The notes: generated by a model from the sequence alone, not told the origin. Counted from the stretch's first letter, positions 22,397 to 34,913 are shown. The stretch is 64,000 nt of DNA from Citrus sinensis (GCF_022201045.2 NC_068564.1:29665001-29729000), one strand, 5' to 3'. A program made the numbers and translations.

Positions 22397-24685
22397 GTTT
22401 GGCCTTGACAGCGATAGAATACCGAAATGCATGTGGAAGATGTAGAGCATGCATGTGCAAGGCAATTAACTTTTAGTAGAAGGGGAAAAAAAAGCTGAAA
22501 ATTTTGGCATTAACTGTCACGATTGTGAACCACTTGGGAGATAAAAAAGCTATGTTTTACAAAATTTATGAAATTATTAACTTTTCAATTCGTCCATCAC
22601 AAAAATTATTATTTAATTCAGATTATCAATTTATTGAGAATTAATTCAATGAGATTTTAACATAAATAGTTACTTATTATCATGTTTACGCTTCTCAACC
22701 ATTAATTGCTTCAACTAATTTTTGTTTCCACACACAAATTTATTGTAAAGATAATTCAATCGTGTGTCTTTCTTCAAATAACAATTTTCTTGCCATAAAA
22801 AACAGTTTTCTTGTCACAAACAGAATTCCCCAATATTTTATATGTGCTTACTTTACAGCAGATTAGACTGCATTTTGAACACCCCTAAATCCCTACATCT
22901 ACTTCCTATCATTTCATTCTTAATTCATTTTTTTCTTTCATTAACGTTACAGTCACCTACATTTTATGCCAATTGCAACAACAAAATTGCAAATAATCTA
23001 CATTGTATTGTTCCTCACCAACTATTTGCTTCCACGAATACTTGTTTTAGCTGACTAATTTATTGTTACATACAGTAACATTTTCTTATTCCCTTAAACA
23101 AAAAAAATTGCAACACTAACAATTCCCATCTAATAACCTGCATTCGTTGTTTGCTTCACGTGCCGTGTGGCTACTTCTCACCTGCAAGATATTACTGCTC
23201 GTTCAACAACAACTGATCATATCCTAAGTAAATAACTTAATTATTGATTGGTTGTTAATAAATAAATAATTAAAAAATTAAATTTTATTTATACATTACA
23301 ATTAAAAAATACATAAAAAAAATACCTTCAAAAATTAAGTAGAGCTCACGTGGGAGAGGATCCGTGCCCGAGGGGTCACGATAGTCGGAGCCTTAATATT
23401 AAAAGCACCATTTATTATCATGTTTTTATTGATCACGTGGCTTATACATCAAATGATGGGACCTATTAATAACTATTATTTAAGTTGTAATTTCAAACAT
23501 TCAATCGTTGCACATTTATACTAACTCTTCAAATATAAAACTAAATAACCTAAAAAAAAATAAAAAAATAAAAAAAAAAACTACAAAAACTTAATTAGCT
23601 GTTGCTGAAGTTGCTTAGAAGAAGATATCAACGAAATTAATGATAGATAATTGCCGATCATAACAATAACGAACTGTATTCAGACCTACTAACCTTAATC
23701 TTCAAGAAAATGTTTTCATAACCACCAAACTTAGAGCAAAATTGTCCCATGTATATATTTTATATGATATATGTAAATGTTCCAAACAAATGTTTTAAAT
23801 ATTTAGAGAAAATACTCCTGTTTTGACATGCCATATTGCGTTACAGATGTTAATTAATAACTAATATGGTGGACCATCCATCACATTAGACAACACAATA
23901 ATAATAATAACAAGAGTTTGAACCACCGGCACCCCTCTAGAATCCTTTTTAAACACGTTTCCCAACAAAACCCCATTAAATAATGAAGATAGATTATTAT
24001 ATTTGTTTACACCCACCTAAACTCCTTAAAAACCCTTGCTTCCATTTCCATCCTCTTCCCTAATAAATAAAACTCCTCATTTTCTTGGCATCATTAGGGG
24101 GCAGTACAAGGATATGGCATCTCTCCTTAAAGAATTCTACTTGTTAAGAGAAAAAGATGTTGCGCCTTTTCAATCGATTTTTCCTAGGACTCAAACCCAT
24201 GACCTTTTTTTTTTTTTTTCCTTTATGCAAATATGAGGAGTCATTTTCACTATTTTTTTTTTCTCTCTTATCATCATCATAGAGAGTTGGGGGTAAAAAG
24301 AAAATTACTATCAATTTTATGAGCATGACAATTTAATCATACATGTTATCCGTGCGTTCATTTTTCTTTGGCCAATGAGTTACCTGTTGAGTTTTCCAAA
24401 TTCATCTTGTGCTCAAAAGTTTTTATGGTCTTTGAGTAACAAGGAACCAAGTATTGGAGTGAAAACTTTCATTGTGAAGTTGCTGATTTCAATGATTTTT
24501 TATCTGGGTTATACGTTCTTGGCTCTTACGAAAAGGCAGAAAACTGAAAAGAGATAAATTTTATTATATCTTTGCTAATTTTATCTAAAATTATTATTTA
24601 AAAAATATATTTACTACATATTATTTGTTAAAAAAAGAATGGTAGTAAACCAACGGAAATTGGATAGATATAAAGAAACAGTCAA
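22397..24685. other. AT-rich intergenic DNA
   Basis: No gene supported. Near 24180-24203 the minus strand reads GGTCATGGGTTTGAGTCC, which has a B-box-like core, but no A-box lies beside it, so no SINE is called. Confidence 0.5.
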
Positions 24686-24754
24686 GGCGTACGTGAACAC
24701 TGTCCTTAAGACCAAATTCCGCACCTCAAGATACAATATCTCGGTGCAATAAAG

Positions 24755-24925
24755 ACGAACGAAGACAGTTTGATCTCTAGGATATAATGACTACTATCGC
24801 GATGTTGCACTAAACACGATAGTTTAAAACAGCAAAATTGACAAATGAACGAAGGCAGTTTGATCTCCAAGATATAACAACTACTATCACGATGCTGCAC
24901 TAAACACAATAATTTAAAACAACAA
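24755..24925. repeat. tandem duplication, two units of about 85 bp
   Basis: Two adjacent copies share GGCAGTTTGATCTC, TATCACGATG-CTGCACTAAACAC and TTTAAAACA-CAAAA at matching offsets, with scattered base differences. The pair lies inside the probable LTR relic. Confidence 0.75.
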
Positions 24926-25060
24926 AACTGGCAACGACGAAGAAGATTAGAAACATTAAAAAAAAAGAAGAGCGAAACAATTTTTAGGATAGCAATTGTG
25001 TGGTGCACAATTGGCTCTTTAAATAGATATGCCCTAGCCCCTCTGCATGTGAGTTATTGG

Positions 25061-25160
25061 GCTCGCGCTCAGTTAATAGATTCCCGAAATGTTGTCCTCT
25101 TTTGGGGCTTGCGCTCAGTTAATAGATTCCTGAAATGTGGTCCTCTTTTGGCCTTAGTTT
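25061..25160. repeat. tandem duplication, two units of about 45 bp
   Basis: The phrase GCGCTCAGTTAATAGATTCC is followed by GAAATG-TG-TCCTCTTTTGG twice in succession. It also lies inside the probable LTR relic. Confidence 0.75.
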
Positions 25161-25198
25161 TGTTCACGTGGGCCTTCTCTTTATGAGCTTGTTAACAC

Positions 25199-27240
25199 AC
25201 CATATTTAGTTTCTATATATAATAAACTAATTAAAACTCTGTTACGTAAGTAGTGTGGGATATTGACATTTTGAAATACCAACTTAATCTCTAACATTAT
25301 TAATTTTTATCTCATATAACATATGCATAATTATAACTTTTTCTCACTATAACTGTAATTTTTAAATTACGACACCTTAATACGAAACCGGAACTGAGTG
25401 CCCGAATTTGATTCTCCTTTATATTTATTGAGCAGTGACCGCATTAAATTTAAAATGGCCAGCAGAGTAATGTTCAGTCAGCTAACCCGTGACCTTTCAT
25501 TTAAGAGAAGTTATAATGGTTGACAAATAAGAGATGTACCAAAAATGAAAAATAATGCATTTACAAGTTTCCTGCAGTTTTGCTTTTACTAAGTAATATA
25601 TAAGGTTGAGCTCAGAATATTTCCTTGACATCCCTATAGCTTGGTATAATAACTTATTTCATCTTATAGTTTATATTCTAATAAATTTTGCATATTGACC
25701 CAATTTGAATCTCATTTGTGAGAGTGATTTCAGCAAATTGTGTTAGGAATACTTGAATCGAATCATTAGCTCAAGAATAAAAAAGCGACATAGCATACCG
25801 CCAAACTATGTTGAAGTCTAATTTATTGTGTAATTTTATTTATTATTATAAATACATACATATATATATATATATATATTATGTTTGTTAACGGGTGAAA
25901 TCTATTGGGATGGTACAATAGTTTTGGATTCCAAACCCCCATTCACATGGATAAAAAAAAAAAAAAAGATTGAATTGCCAATACACTAATAAAAACTAAT
26001 TAAATGAAATTCTATAAATGAATACAATAGATAATTAAAACCATCATGAGTGGAACTATCGAATTATGCAAAAAGTTAAAAGACAATGATTTTTTTTTTT
26101 TTTTTTTGGTTACAAATTATAAGGATGTAAAGAAATGGACCAAAATCACTTCATAAGAACTTATCTTTTGCACGAGAAACACAACGAATAATAATTTTTG
26201 TATCACATTCACACCCTGGCTCTTCTGTATGCAACAGCTACAGTTGTAAAGTAGTCGAGCACCAATTGATATTGATTTGTTTAAAAGGAAAATGAAGGAA
26301 ACTATGCATAAATTATTTTAGGGTGATAAAAATGACACGATCCAAATTACAACCACCAGTCACCACCGATCACATGAAAAAAAAGAAAAAGTTCTACATC
26401 ATGGCCAACACAAAATCAAGTTTTTTTTCTTTTATATAATTTAGGAAAGAAAAAAAGTAAAACGGCATCTACGTAGAGTTGTGTTAGAGAGAGAGAGAAA
26501 CACGAAAAAACAGACTATAAAATTTTACTCTTTCTCTCTATCCATTCACTATCTCTCTCTACCTCTTTATTCATTGTTTCTCTCGTCTTTCTCTCTTAGT
26601 TTTCTGCGACAAGTGTTTTCCATCGATACGGAATTTTCTTTTTCATTAAAGACACTGCCGTTCTTTGTACTTGTAACACTTATTAAGGGGACCACACCTG
26701 GTGGGTCCAAATTTATATTACGACCAAAAGGAAAGGATGGTCAGTCACATGTGGGAGTCCAATTTCAGAAATCAGAAACGGCAGTACTTTTTACTTGGCA
26801 TGAACACGAACACGAGATCATTATTCCAAATTGCTTCTCTTGCAGTTGCAGCCACAGAGCCACTATTAAAGTCGTCACACACTCATTTTGACCAGACAGG
26901 CTCGCTTATGTCAGCCTGTAGGCTAGGCTTGTAGCCTTTTGCGCCTCGGAGTTGAATATTTGGTGCAGTTGAGAAAAATCTTAAAAATAATTAAAACGTC
27001 AGATACTAAGATGTTCGTGTTTTGTGTGAACAAGCAATTCATTTCTTTGTACGAAAACACGTTAAATATTAAAATATTGTATTTTTTTAGTTTTACACCC
27101 TTCGAATAGTTTTATCACGACTAGTCTGTGTATAATTTAGTAATATTACCAATATTAACGGCCTCAAGTATGTCATATTAGAAACAAAAAAAAAAATAAA
27201 TAAATAATGATAGAGATATAAATTTTTATAAAAATTTTCT
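25199..27240. other. intergenic DNA with CT-rich tract
   Basis: No supported gene. There is an AT microsatellite at about 25858-25879, GA repeats at 26485-26500 and a CT-rich tract at 26525-26605 that looks like a plant leader. The 136-codon frame at 26481-26891 is compositionally driven by that tract and resembles no family. Confidence 0.45.
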
Positions 27241-27244
27241 ATAG

Positions 27245-27690
27245 AAGTTAAGGGTCAGTTTGGGATTACTGATTAAGAAAATAATTCGGTATTTAATAAA
27301 TCATATTATTATGATTGTTGTAAGCTTGAAAAACAAAGTATATGCGTTTGATGAATTTTATTACTAAAGTAATTATTTTATTATATAATGATCAAAATAA
27401 ATATAAGTTTAGATGATCTTTATTGTACGATTATGGAAAAATAAGACATAATTATCTTTTTATTAAAAAGTTAAGGTCATAATAAGAACTTTAAAAGGAT
27501 GTAATAATTTTTTTAATAAACTGCCTATAAAAATTAATTTCATACCTGTTCCTAAAATTTATTGTCAAAATGATTTTTTTTTATAAAATAAGTAGGTTTT
27601 AAGTTTAACAAACACAATTTTTAAAAATTTAAAAGTAACTTAATAAATAAATTATTTATAGTATTTCAACCGAAATCTCGAATGAAGTCT
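27245..27690. mobile_element. possible worn MITE
   Basis: The left end GGGTCAGTTTGGGATTAC has a weak inverted partner near 27668-27690 (complement GACTTCATTCGAGATTT), both next to TAA. About 10 of 17 positions match, so the call is tentative. Confidence 0.3.
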
Positions 27691-27896
27691 AAATTGGGAA
27701 TAATTTAGTGATAATATACATATTAATGGACTCCAAACCTCTATCTTTTATATATAAAAAAAAGTAACCATCGAGATATTTTTTTTTAATGTGTACATTA
27801 ATATTTTTTTGCGGCGTTATTTATTTATTAAAATGACACTAGGACATGACATAAATAAATCATGAATACGTGAGTTTTCTAATTTACGCCTCCAAG

Positions 27897-28143
27897 AGTG
27901 CGTTTGAAATTGAAATTGAGTAGATATAGCTTAAAAGTTACAGCATTAAAGTGTTTGATAAACACTACCTGTTGTAACTTAGAAGTTATATTAATATGAT
28001 TTTTTACTTATATAATAAAAAATTTATTATATTTTTAATAATTTTGTTAAAACTATTATTTAAATTTTATATTTACTATATATTATTAACTTTTATTTTA
28101 TAATTATAGTTTTTTTTCACCACTCCTCAATATCAAACGGGAT
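27897..28143. mobile_element. short MITE, hAT-like
   Basis: Left GAGTGCGTTTGAAATTGA and right-end complement GATCCCGTTTGATATTGA form imperfect terminal inverted repeats around an AT-rich core of about 210 bp. No clear target duplication. Confidence 0.5.
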
Positions 28144-28248
28144 CTACACCAATTCTATTTATCGGCATCACGAAGAAAACAAGTTTTGGGTAGTGCTGTA
28201 ACTTTACACAAATGGAAAGATGGTTGTTTCGGGCGAGACAATCTAAAA

Positions 28249-28625
28249 TAGGGATGGCAAAATAATCCGGACCTAGACGAACCCGGATAATTCAGGCCGG
28301 GTTGAACCCGTATCAGAGTGTAAAAAAATTGGGATTCGGAATTTTTTCTATCTTTCATTCTTTCTAGTTTCTATCACAAATCGCGATAACATTGCACGTG
28401 ATCTAGCATTCTTGAATTGTATTTTAGGACTTGTAATTTTTTGAGTTATTGATCCGGGTTCAAAACCCGAAATTTGAAAATCTGGATTTTTCTAGGTTGA
28501 ACCCGGCCCGAACCCGCATGAGAAAAAATTAGGTTTTAACCCGGGTTCGGAAATAAGAAAATGATATCCAAATCCGAAACCGAGAAGGCTAAACCCAAAC
28601 CGGAACCCGCATTTTGCCATCCCCA
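28249..28625. mobile_element. hAT-type MITE, 377 bp
   Basis: The ends TAGGGATGGCAAAAT and (complement) TGGGGATGGCAAAAT are classic hAT-like inverted repeats. The flanks ATCTAAAA (28241-28248) and GTCTAAAA (28626-28633) form an 8-bp target duplication with one mismatch. The inside is rich in AACCCG and CCCGGGTT motifs arranged as inverted subrepeats. No coding capacity. Confidence 0.85.
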
Positions 28626-28633
28626 GTCTAAAA

Positions 28634-30560
28634 GGAAAACACGAACATCACGTGCTCAATAACTGGATGATCGTATAAATACATTCAGAATATACCGAAA
28701 AAAGAAATCCACTTTAAAACACATCATCCGTCACTCCGTGTCTCCGTGACTTATCTTTTTCTTTTTCTTTTTTTTTTGGTGAATATTTATTATTTTTTGA
28801 AAATACCAAAGTGGGGCCCGCACTTTCGTACAAAAAATACATTATGCTGGAATGCAATACGCTTTTCTAGAGACTACTACTACGGTCACTTCACATTCGC
28901 ACAATCACATGCATGCGGGGACCAACACGTCACCCTCACAAAAAACAACGTTCTCCCTCCTCATGCTGTTATTTTACGCCACGTGTTACTCTATCCGATG
29001 TGCGATGCATGTGCGTTGCCACCCACCAAAAGTTCCCTTCCCCATCTCTTCCCCTTTTCTCTCTCCGCGTTTCCCATATGGAGAATGGTCTATTTAAATT
29101 ATAAATTACATATGGCTATTCTAAAGATGCCACTTTTCTTTCACGAGGGCACTGCTTTCTTTATTTAATTATCTCTATGTTCCCTACGTTATGATTATCC
29201 AGCTAAATACTTATTTATATGAATTTTACACCCACAGATTTTTCAATACCAACAATTTTATCGGCAAAGGGAAAATTTTATGGATTCAAGATACGTACAA
29301 TGATTTTGTTTAAGTTTTAGTTAATTATTCACTTAAGTGAGCGCCGCGGGGTCGATCATCCTTAAAGAATAATAATAATAATATTTATTAAAAAATTGTT
29401 ATGTTTTGATTGCCTAAATAGCGTCAAATCGTCACATTTTGCCTCGAATATCTTAAATAATTGAAGACGCACATGAAATTAGAAGAAAAGGCATGTGAGA
29501 ACGAAAGCATGAAAAGTCCAACCTACTGCCCTCGCAACTAGCTCGACCGAAAGTTTTTGTGGTAAAATATCAACATCATGTGATTAATTGTCATAAACAA
29601 GGGCGCACATTTCTTAATTCTTTTAATGAATAGCGCCACTGCTCTTATCAACTCGCCTCACCAATTGGAAAATGGAGGGATCTCTCACGCGGAATTTCCA
29701 TCGACATGAGTTTTTCATACGTGTCTTCGGTAGATTGGTGGGGAGAACGTGCCCTCGCCGCTTGCTTGTCTTTTTTTTTTTGGTTATAGTAAAATCTATC
29801 AAAAACGTAAGAGAGAGTTAGATGTGGGCCCGGTCGTGCGCCGTTTAACTTAGTGGGAGGTTGTCATGTTTAATCACGATAATTAATCAACGACTATTAA
29901 AAAACAATTTAATTAATCAACTGATTTTACCAAAATATCCATCCGCTATTTATCACATGGGCGAGACCGTTTGGCATCTGGGACGCGTTGCACTCCGTCT
30001 TCGGACAGCCCAGGAATACCGTTATAACCTCAAATTAATTATATATTTTACATTTAAAACTTTTTTTTTTCAATTGAAGGCCAATGAACTCAATCAAAGA
30101 ATTTTCAGTTGTACTTAAAATTTTTTAGTTTTAATTTTTGTTGCAAAAGATCAATCAATTATCTTTCGATGATTTTAATTTGTTTTTTTTTTTTAATTTT
30201 ACACACTCTTATCACATACAAATATAAATTAAAATAATTTCTCCCTTTAATATTAGTAGAAAGAAAAATCGATATGACCTCTTGCTTCTACTCCAAGGTT
30301 CAAATCGTTTGGACCATTCCACTGGATATGATATGTACGATAAGTTAAAGAATTATATTTATTTATTCATTAATTTTAAGTTGCATAAAATTAAAACTTG
30401 GTAAATTTTTATTCTTATATGGGACTGGGATACAAATATGAATACAAACAAACACCGCCATTTTGGTGTGAGCGGAGGGCAAAAACGTAAAACGGTAAAA
30501 ACATGAGTAATGATGTTGGATATTTGGACATGACGAAAAAGAGCGGAAACATCGCCGTTC
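28634..30560. other. intergenic DNA upstream of the JAZ gene
   Basis: No supported gene. The 140-codon frame at 28746-29168 has no recognisable domain and no splice or promoter context. The region near 29640-30010 is less AT-rich but I could not assign it. Confidence 0.45.
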
Positions 30561-30574
30561 AGAAATGCAAAGAA

Positions 30575-30580
30575 CACGTG
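30575..30580. promoter_or_regulatory. G-box CACGTG in the JAZ promoter
   Basis: The core sits in AACACGTGTT, 46 bp upstream of the TATA element and about 297 bp upstream of the JAZ start codon. MYC2-type factors bind such G-boxes in JAZ promoters, giving the known feedback loop. Binding here is inferred. Confidence 0.6.
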
Positions 30581-30620
30581 TTTGAAATCCCCAAAAAAAA
30601 AAGAGAGAGAGGCAATAAAA

Positions 30621-30629
30621 TATAAAAGG
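30621..30629 (+). promoter_or_regulatory. TATA box of the JAZ gene
   Basis: TATAAAAGG lies in a purine-rich then C-rich setting typical of plant core promoters. It predicts a leader of about 210 nt before the ATG at 30872. Confidence 0.6.
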
Positions 30630-30871
30630 CACAGCCCCCTTCCGAAGCCGCAAGCCCAAGAACAGGCTTAAAAAGCACCCCAAATATGTTATTATTCCTC
30701 GTGTCCAATCAACAGATAAGCCTTTTTCTCCTTACAAATACAGATTGATCATCCAACAGAACAACTTCACCAATTCAATTCTGCAGCGTCAGTTGCAGCG
30801 CACTAGTTTTATTTTTAAAATTTATTTTTGCTTGTGGGTTTCCGCTTCTGAGTTGGTTAAACACAACAAGT

Positions 30872-32980
30872 ATGGCGAGCTCGTCGGAGATGTCGGTTAA
30901 CTTGCCGGAGAAATCAAGTTTCTCTCAGACGTGTAGTCTTTTGAGTCAGTACTTGAAAGAGGGAGGTAGCTTTGGAGATCTTAGCCTCGGGATATCAAGC
31001 AACATTGAAGCTAATGGTAAAGTGTTCAATTATATATTTGTTTGGCTGCTGAGAAAGTCAAAAAGAAATTTAAATTCATTCTTGTCATCATATATATGTT
31101 CTTCTGGGTTGCCTTCTTATTTGGGAGAAAAACCAATTACGCTTTTTCTTTACTTGGGATTAAAATCCTAGCTTAAGCTCTAATACGGATTACCTCGACG
31201 CTTAGATCTGTTTATGTAAATGATTGTAATCCCGTTTGTGAATTATAGCATGTGCTTTTTATAATTTGTAATTCTTATCTTGTCTTTGGAATCTCCCCAC
31301 TCCCAGATCCAAACTAATCTCATCTCATTTTCTGTAATTGACATATTCTTCCTGTTTAACCATTCAACGGTCAATAGAACATGTTCCCTATTTCCTCGGA
31401 CTCCCCTCAAACTACTCCAATTTTATTTTTTTTTTCATTTTTAAAATTTCCCTTAATTCAAGAGACAGACGGCAGCCCCATGTGCTCAAGGGCTGTTCCA
31501 TACTTCTGTTCTATTCATTTATTTTATGAACAATAATAAAAAATCAGTTTATAGAATCTCTATTTTTGGGGATAACAACCCGGTCCTCGATCTGGTTCCC
31601 TTTTCAAATTTACCCACGTGAGCTTTTAGTTTCATTATAAGGCAACAAACATGCTGCTCGAATGTATAATTTGTGTTGGAGGGAAGATTGAGACAAAATG
31701 ATGCGAGTGATTTATCGAAATTTTGCAGGGGTACCCGAGATCCCGCGGCGGCCAGCAGCTACAACTATGAATTTGTTTCCAGTAAGTGACAACTCTGGAC
31801 AAGATGTTTCAGCTCGAAACATGGCAGCTCCTCGAAACTGGGAATCAATGAATTTGTTCCCTCAACAAGCTGGTTTTGCTCCTAAGAATGATACCCCTAA
31901 CATGATAGATTCAAGGTGAGGATTTAATAGTAGATTAGTCGTTAGCGCACACGTTCTCATTGCAGGGTACACTGCTTGCTATATTAGTGATGAAATTTCA
32001 GTTTTGGGCCTTCACTGTGTGTGACTGGTTTCTGTTATGTGTTAGTTTAAACAAGCCCGCTCCGCAAACTGCTCAAATGACTATATTTTATGGCGGACAA
32101 GTGATTGTGTTCAATGATTTTCCTGCTGATAAAGCAAATGAAATCATGCAATTAGCAAGCAACGGGAGCTCACTGAGCCATGGTACCGCTTATCCTCCTA
32201 TGCAACTGCCGGCCCAGGGTTACAACTCTTTTGCTGCTAGTTTACCCAAAAGTCCAGTTGAATCAACTCCCCCGGTTTCTCCTGGCCCCCCAAAAATTCC
32301 AACAGAGCCTAGTTGCTCGGTTCCTCCTCGATCAAATAGCATTCCTAACTTTGGCAACAATCTAATTCCAGAACGCGCTCAACCTCCCTCGAGACCTTGT
32401 GGTAAGCCTTCATTTTTCCATTTTTGTGTAAAAAGAAATCTGTTATTCTATCTTGGGAACTGTGTTTCTTATAATGTTTTGTTGCCCTTGAATGCAGATC
32501 TACCAATTGCAAGGAGAAATTCACTCCACAGGTTCTTGGAGAAGAGAAAAGACAGGTAGGCATGCAGAGACTAATGTATATAATTGCAAAATCAAATTTA
32601 GAGATTCTTTTTGCATCATTCTTTTAAGTATGTTTTGCTGCAGATGTACCCAAGTGTTGAATTAGTTATGAATCACCTAGGTCCACTGGAGTTTGAAACT
32701 TCGAATTTTGCTTTTTCCAAGTATTATTACATGTATGCAAATCAAGTCGATGTTCTTGTCTTATAAGTTGGAATCTACCGTATGACGAGGCAAATCAGAG
32801 ATTGTAGTAAATAATAGGGAAACGTTTCTTTGGAATGATTGATTTCTGATGTTCTGTTATTGCATCTTTTACAGGATTGTTGCAAGAGCACCGTACCAAG
32901 TGAATGGCTCAGCAGGGGCTCCAGACAAGCCTGCTGATAGTAAGTCATGGCTTGGCCTGGCCGCTCAAACTTCACAGTAG
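30872..32980 (+). CDS. jasmonate ZIM-domain repressor (JAZ1/JAZ2 group, TIFY10 type)
   Basis: Five exons: 30872-31016, 31729-31915, 32046-32401, 32498-32555 and 32875-32980, giving 283 residues. The N-terminus has [14 protein letters not shown] and FGDLSLGI, the conserved start of the JAZ1/2 group. The ZIM/TIFY domain has [19 protein letters not shown] (about residue 123), which binds NINJA and mediates dimerisation. The Jas motif at about 230-256 has the degron LPIARR, then [12 protein letters not shown] and VARAPY, which binds COI1-JA-Ile and MYC2. The C-terminus is [12 protein letters not shown]. It represses MYC-driven jasmonate genes in the nucleus until degraded. The intron inside the Jas motif is the conserved Jas intron; retention gives a TAG immediately after KDR. 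Confidence 0.95.
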
Positions 32981-34561
32981 TTTGTGCAAATTGCATCCAG
33001 TTTTAGGGACTGATTATTGGCCGGTCATCGTCTTTTTGGCAAACATAAACCTTGCTTTGTTTTTCTTCATCTTCCATCTTCTTTTAGGTTGGGTTTTGAT
33101 GAGCCCACCATAGATCTGACGATCATTCTTCTTACCAATAGTTTATGTAATTAACTTCTTTATTGAAAATTTAGTTAATGTTATCCCAATGAATAATTCT
33201 AAGTGTTGACTCTTTCTTCAGTCAATATTTGAATCTTCATTAGAGTGTGTGATCTTGTTACCTCTATTTGACAATCATGTAAATTAACATTGATGGAAAA
33301 AGATAAGATAACTTATTAGTTCAATTGGTCAAGAAGTCTTATCCCCATTCTGGCCAACTCAACCAAACCCATCGTCAATTATTCAATTTAATCGTAATCA
33401 TGCTGGTATTTTGGCGTTCATAATGATCCATTTTTGTCATTAAGCAAGAATATGGCAGCCAAAGACTGCCCCGTCTTTTTCACATTTTACTTGTCGGCAA
33501 CCTCGTGAAATTTGAAAAATCCCGTAAACCAAAACAAGGCGAGGAAATCTTGAGCTGTGATATTATTTGGGATGTGTATCTAATGTCAACTGTGTCATAA
33601 AAAAACTTATTATTTTTTATTATTTTTTAGCAAAGTAACTTTATAATAAGAAAACTTATTTTTTATCTTTTAATTTATAATTTTAAATGGTTTTTAACTC
33701 AATTCGAATCTCAATTTTTATGCGTTATTCATCTATTAAATAATGAATTTTATAAATAATAATATTTTACTATTAATTAGATGAATGTTACATCAATTGA
33801 ATTTTTAAGTTGATTGAAATTTAACTGTTGAGATCAGTAAAATTTGCCCTTTGATTTATCCCGGATTCTATAAAAAAAAGTTACTCGTTTTAAACAAAGA
33901 TGCAGATATTTTATTTGCTGCTCAAACGACAAAAGCCACGGCTGTTTTGATCCCTAAACAAAGGGGTATGTTTTTTTTTTTATTATTATAAAAAAAGCAT
34001 GTTTGAAATTTGAACACCAACCAACGTGGACAAAATTGAATGGTGCCCAATTGTTTTTTGAATGATTCAAAGGCGAGTCAAGAAGTAGGAGGAGGGTAGG
34101 TGTCGTGTTCGGGTTGGCAACTTTTGCAAGCAAACGATAATAATAATAATAATAAATGACAAAGATAAATCCATTTAATCACGTTCCTCGTGTCTGGCTT
34201 TCAAAACATATTTTACTTAAAGCAAGGAGAAGGCAGGTCGTGTGGTGGATAAAAGTATAATAATATGTGTCAATTACATTCAATATTAGTATGTGTAATA
34301 TGATCACATGTCATGTTGAACGTGGTAGGGTCGATTTCTTTTTGACTCTTTCATAGCTAATGTGATTTTTTTTTTTAAATTTTATATTATTAATGAATTT
34401 CTATTATATTATCTTTTTCAAAAAAAAAAAAAAGTAAATAAAATATATTATCAGTTTATCACGCGTTTTCTTCCTAAATTTTCTAATCCATGGCCCATGG
34501 GAACGCGTCAAGTTTGTCTTCATGGTGTGGTGGGTACAATTAAAATATAATGACACAAAAA
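32981..34561. other. JAZ 3' UTR and AT-rich spacer
   Basis: No gene supported. An AAT-type microsatellite lies at about 34137-34155. A tRNA-like phrase at 33318-33345 lacks a B-box and was rejected. Confidence 0.5.
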
Positions 34562-34573
34562 AGTAAAGCAGAG

Positions 34574-34902
34574 TTTTTTTTTTTTTTAGACTGATTAATC
34601 ATCAGATTACTGCATTACACAGATATTTACAATAACTGCTTATTGTAGCAGAGATATTACACTGATATTTATAATCAGATATACATGATTGGGACTTACA
34701 TTATTACAATGAATTCTATGAAGTACATGCCCAATACAAATAACCCCTCACAGGAGAGGATGTCCATACTCCACTTGCATTTCGCAAGGGAGAAGGATAT
34801 AAAGAACATTTAGCCCCCACAAAAGCATTGTGGGGGCTAGAACCGCTGCCCTCACAATGCTTGTGAGGGCAGCAGCCCACCATAATTATGAGTTAGAATA
34901 GA
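34574..34902 (-). mobile_element. SINE-like retroposon with poly(A) and two GC-rich hairpins
   Basis: A T run at about 34574-34588 marks a poly(A) tail on the minus strand. The opposite end carries two perfect hairpins. The flanks AGTAAAGCAGAG (34562-34573) and AGTAAGTAGAG (34903-34913) may be a worn target duplication with one gap and one change. The minus strand also has GGTTCTAGCCC, close to a pol III B-box. Length (about 330 bp) fits a SINE. The family is not recognised, and a truncated LINE or retrocopy remains possible. Confidence 0.5.
34812..34873. repeat. two adjacent GC-rich hairpins
   Basis: Hairpin 1 pairs AGCCCCCACAA (34812-34822) with TTGTGGGGGCT (34828-34838), loop AAGCA. Hairpin 2 pairs GCTGCCCTCACAA (34845-34857) with TTGTGAGGGCAGC (34861-34873), loop TGC. 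Both stems are perfect and related in sequence, suggesting duplication of one hairpin. Confidence 0.9.
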
Positions 34903-34913
34903 GTAAGTAGAGA

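Larger units (their letters stand above)
24690..25198 (-). mobile_element. probable solo LTR or LTR relic (Copia-like)
   Basis: On the minus strand the block opens TGTTAACAAGCTC, carries a TATA-like CTATTTAAAG about 170 bp in, then a T-rich stretch and a region resembling plant Copia R-U5 sequence ending near GGACAGTGTTCACG. No internal domain lies beside it. Two tandem duplications sit inside (about 45 bp at 25061-25160 and about 85 bp at 24755-24925). It looks broken and old; the ends are approximate and no target duplication was found. Confidence 0.4.

Noticed and set aside
24180-24203. B-box-like GGGTTTGAGTCC on the minus strand
   Set aside because: No A-box beside it and no target duplication.
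26481-26891. 136-codon frame at the CT-rich tract
   Set aside because: Low-complexity composition and no domain; more like a leader or repeat.
28746-29168. 140-codon frame
   Set aside because: No domain, no promoter or intron support; overlapping frames in the same strand are equally long.
33318-33360. TTAGTTCAATTGGTCAAGA resembling a tRNA A-box
   Set aside because: No B-box at the right distance.
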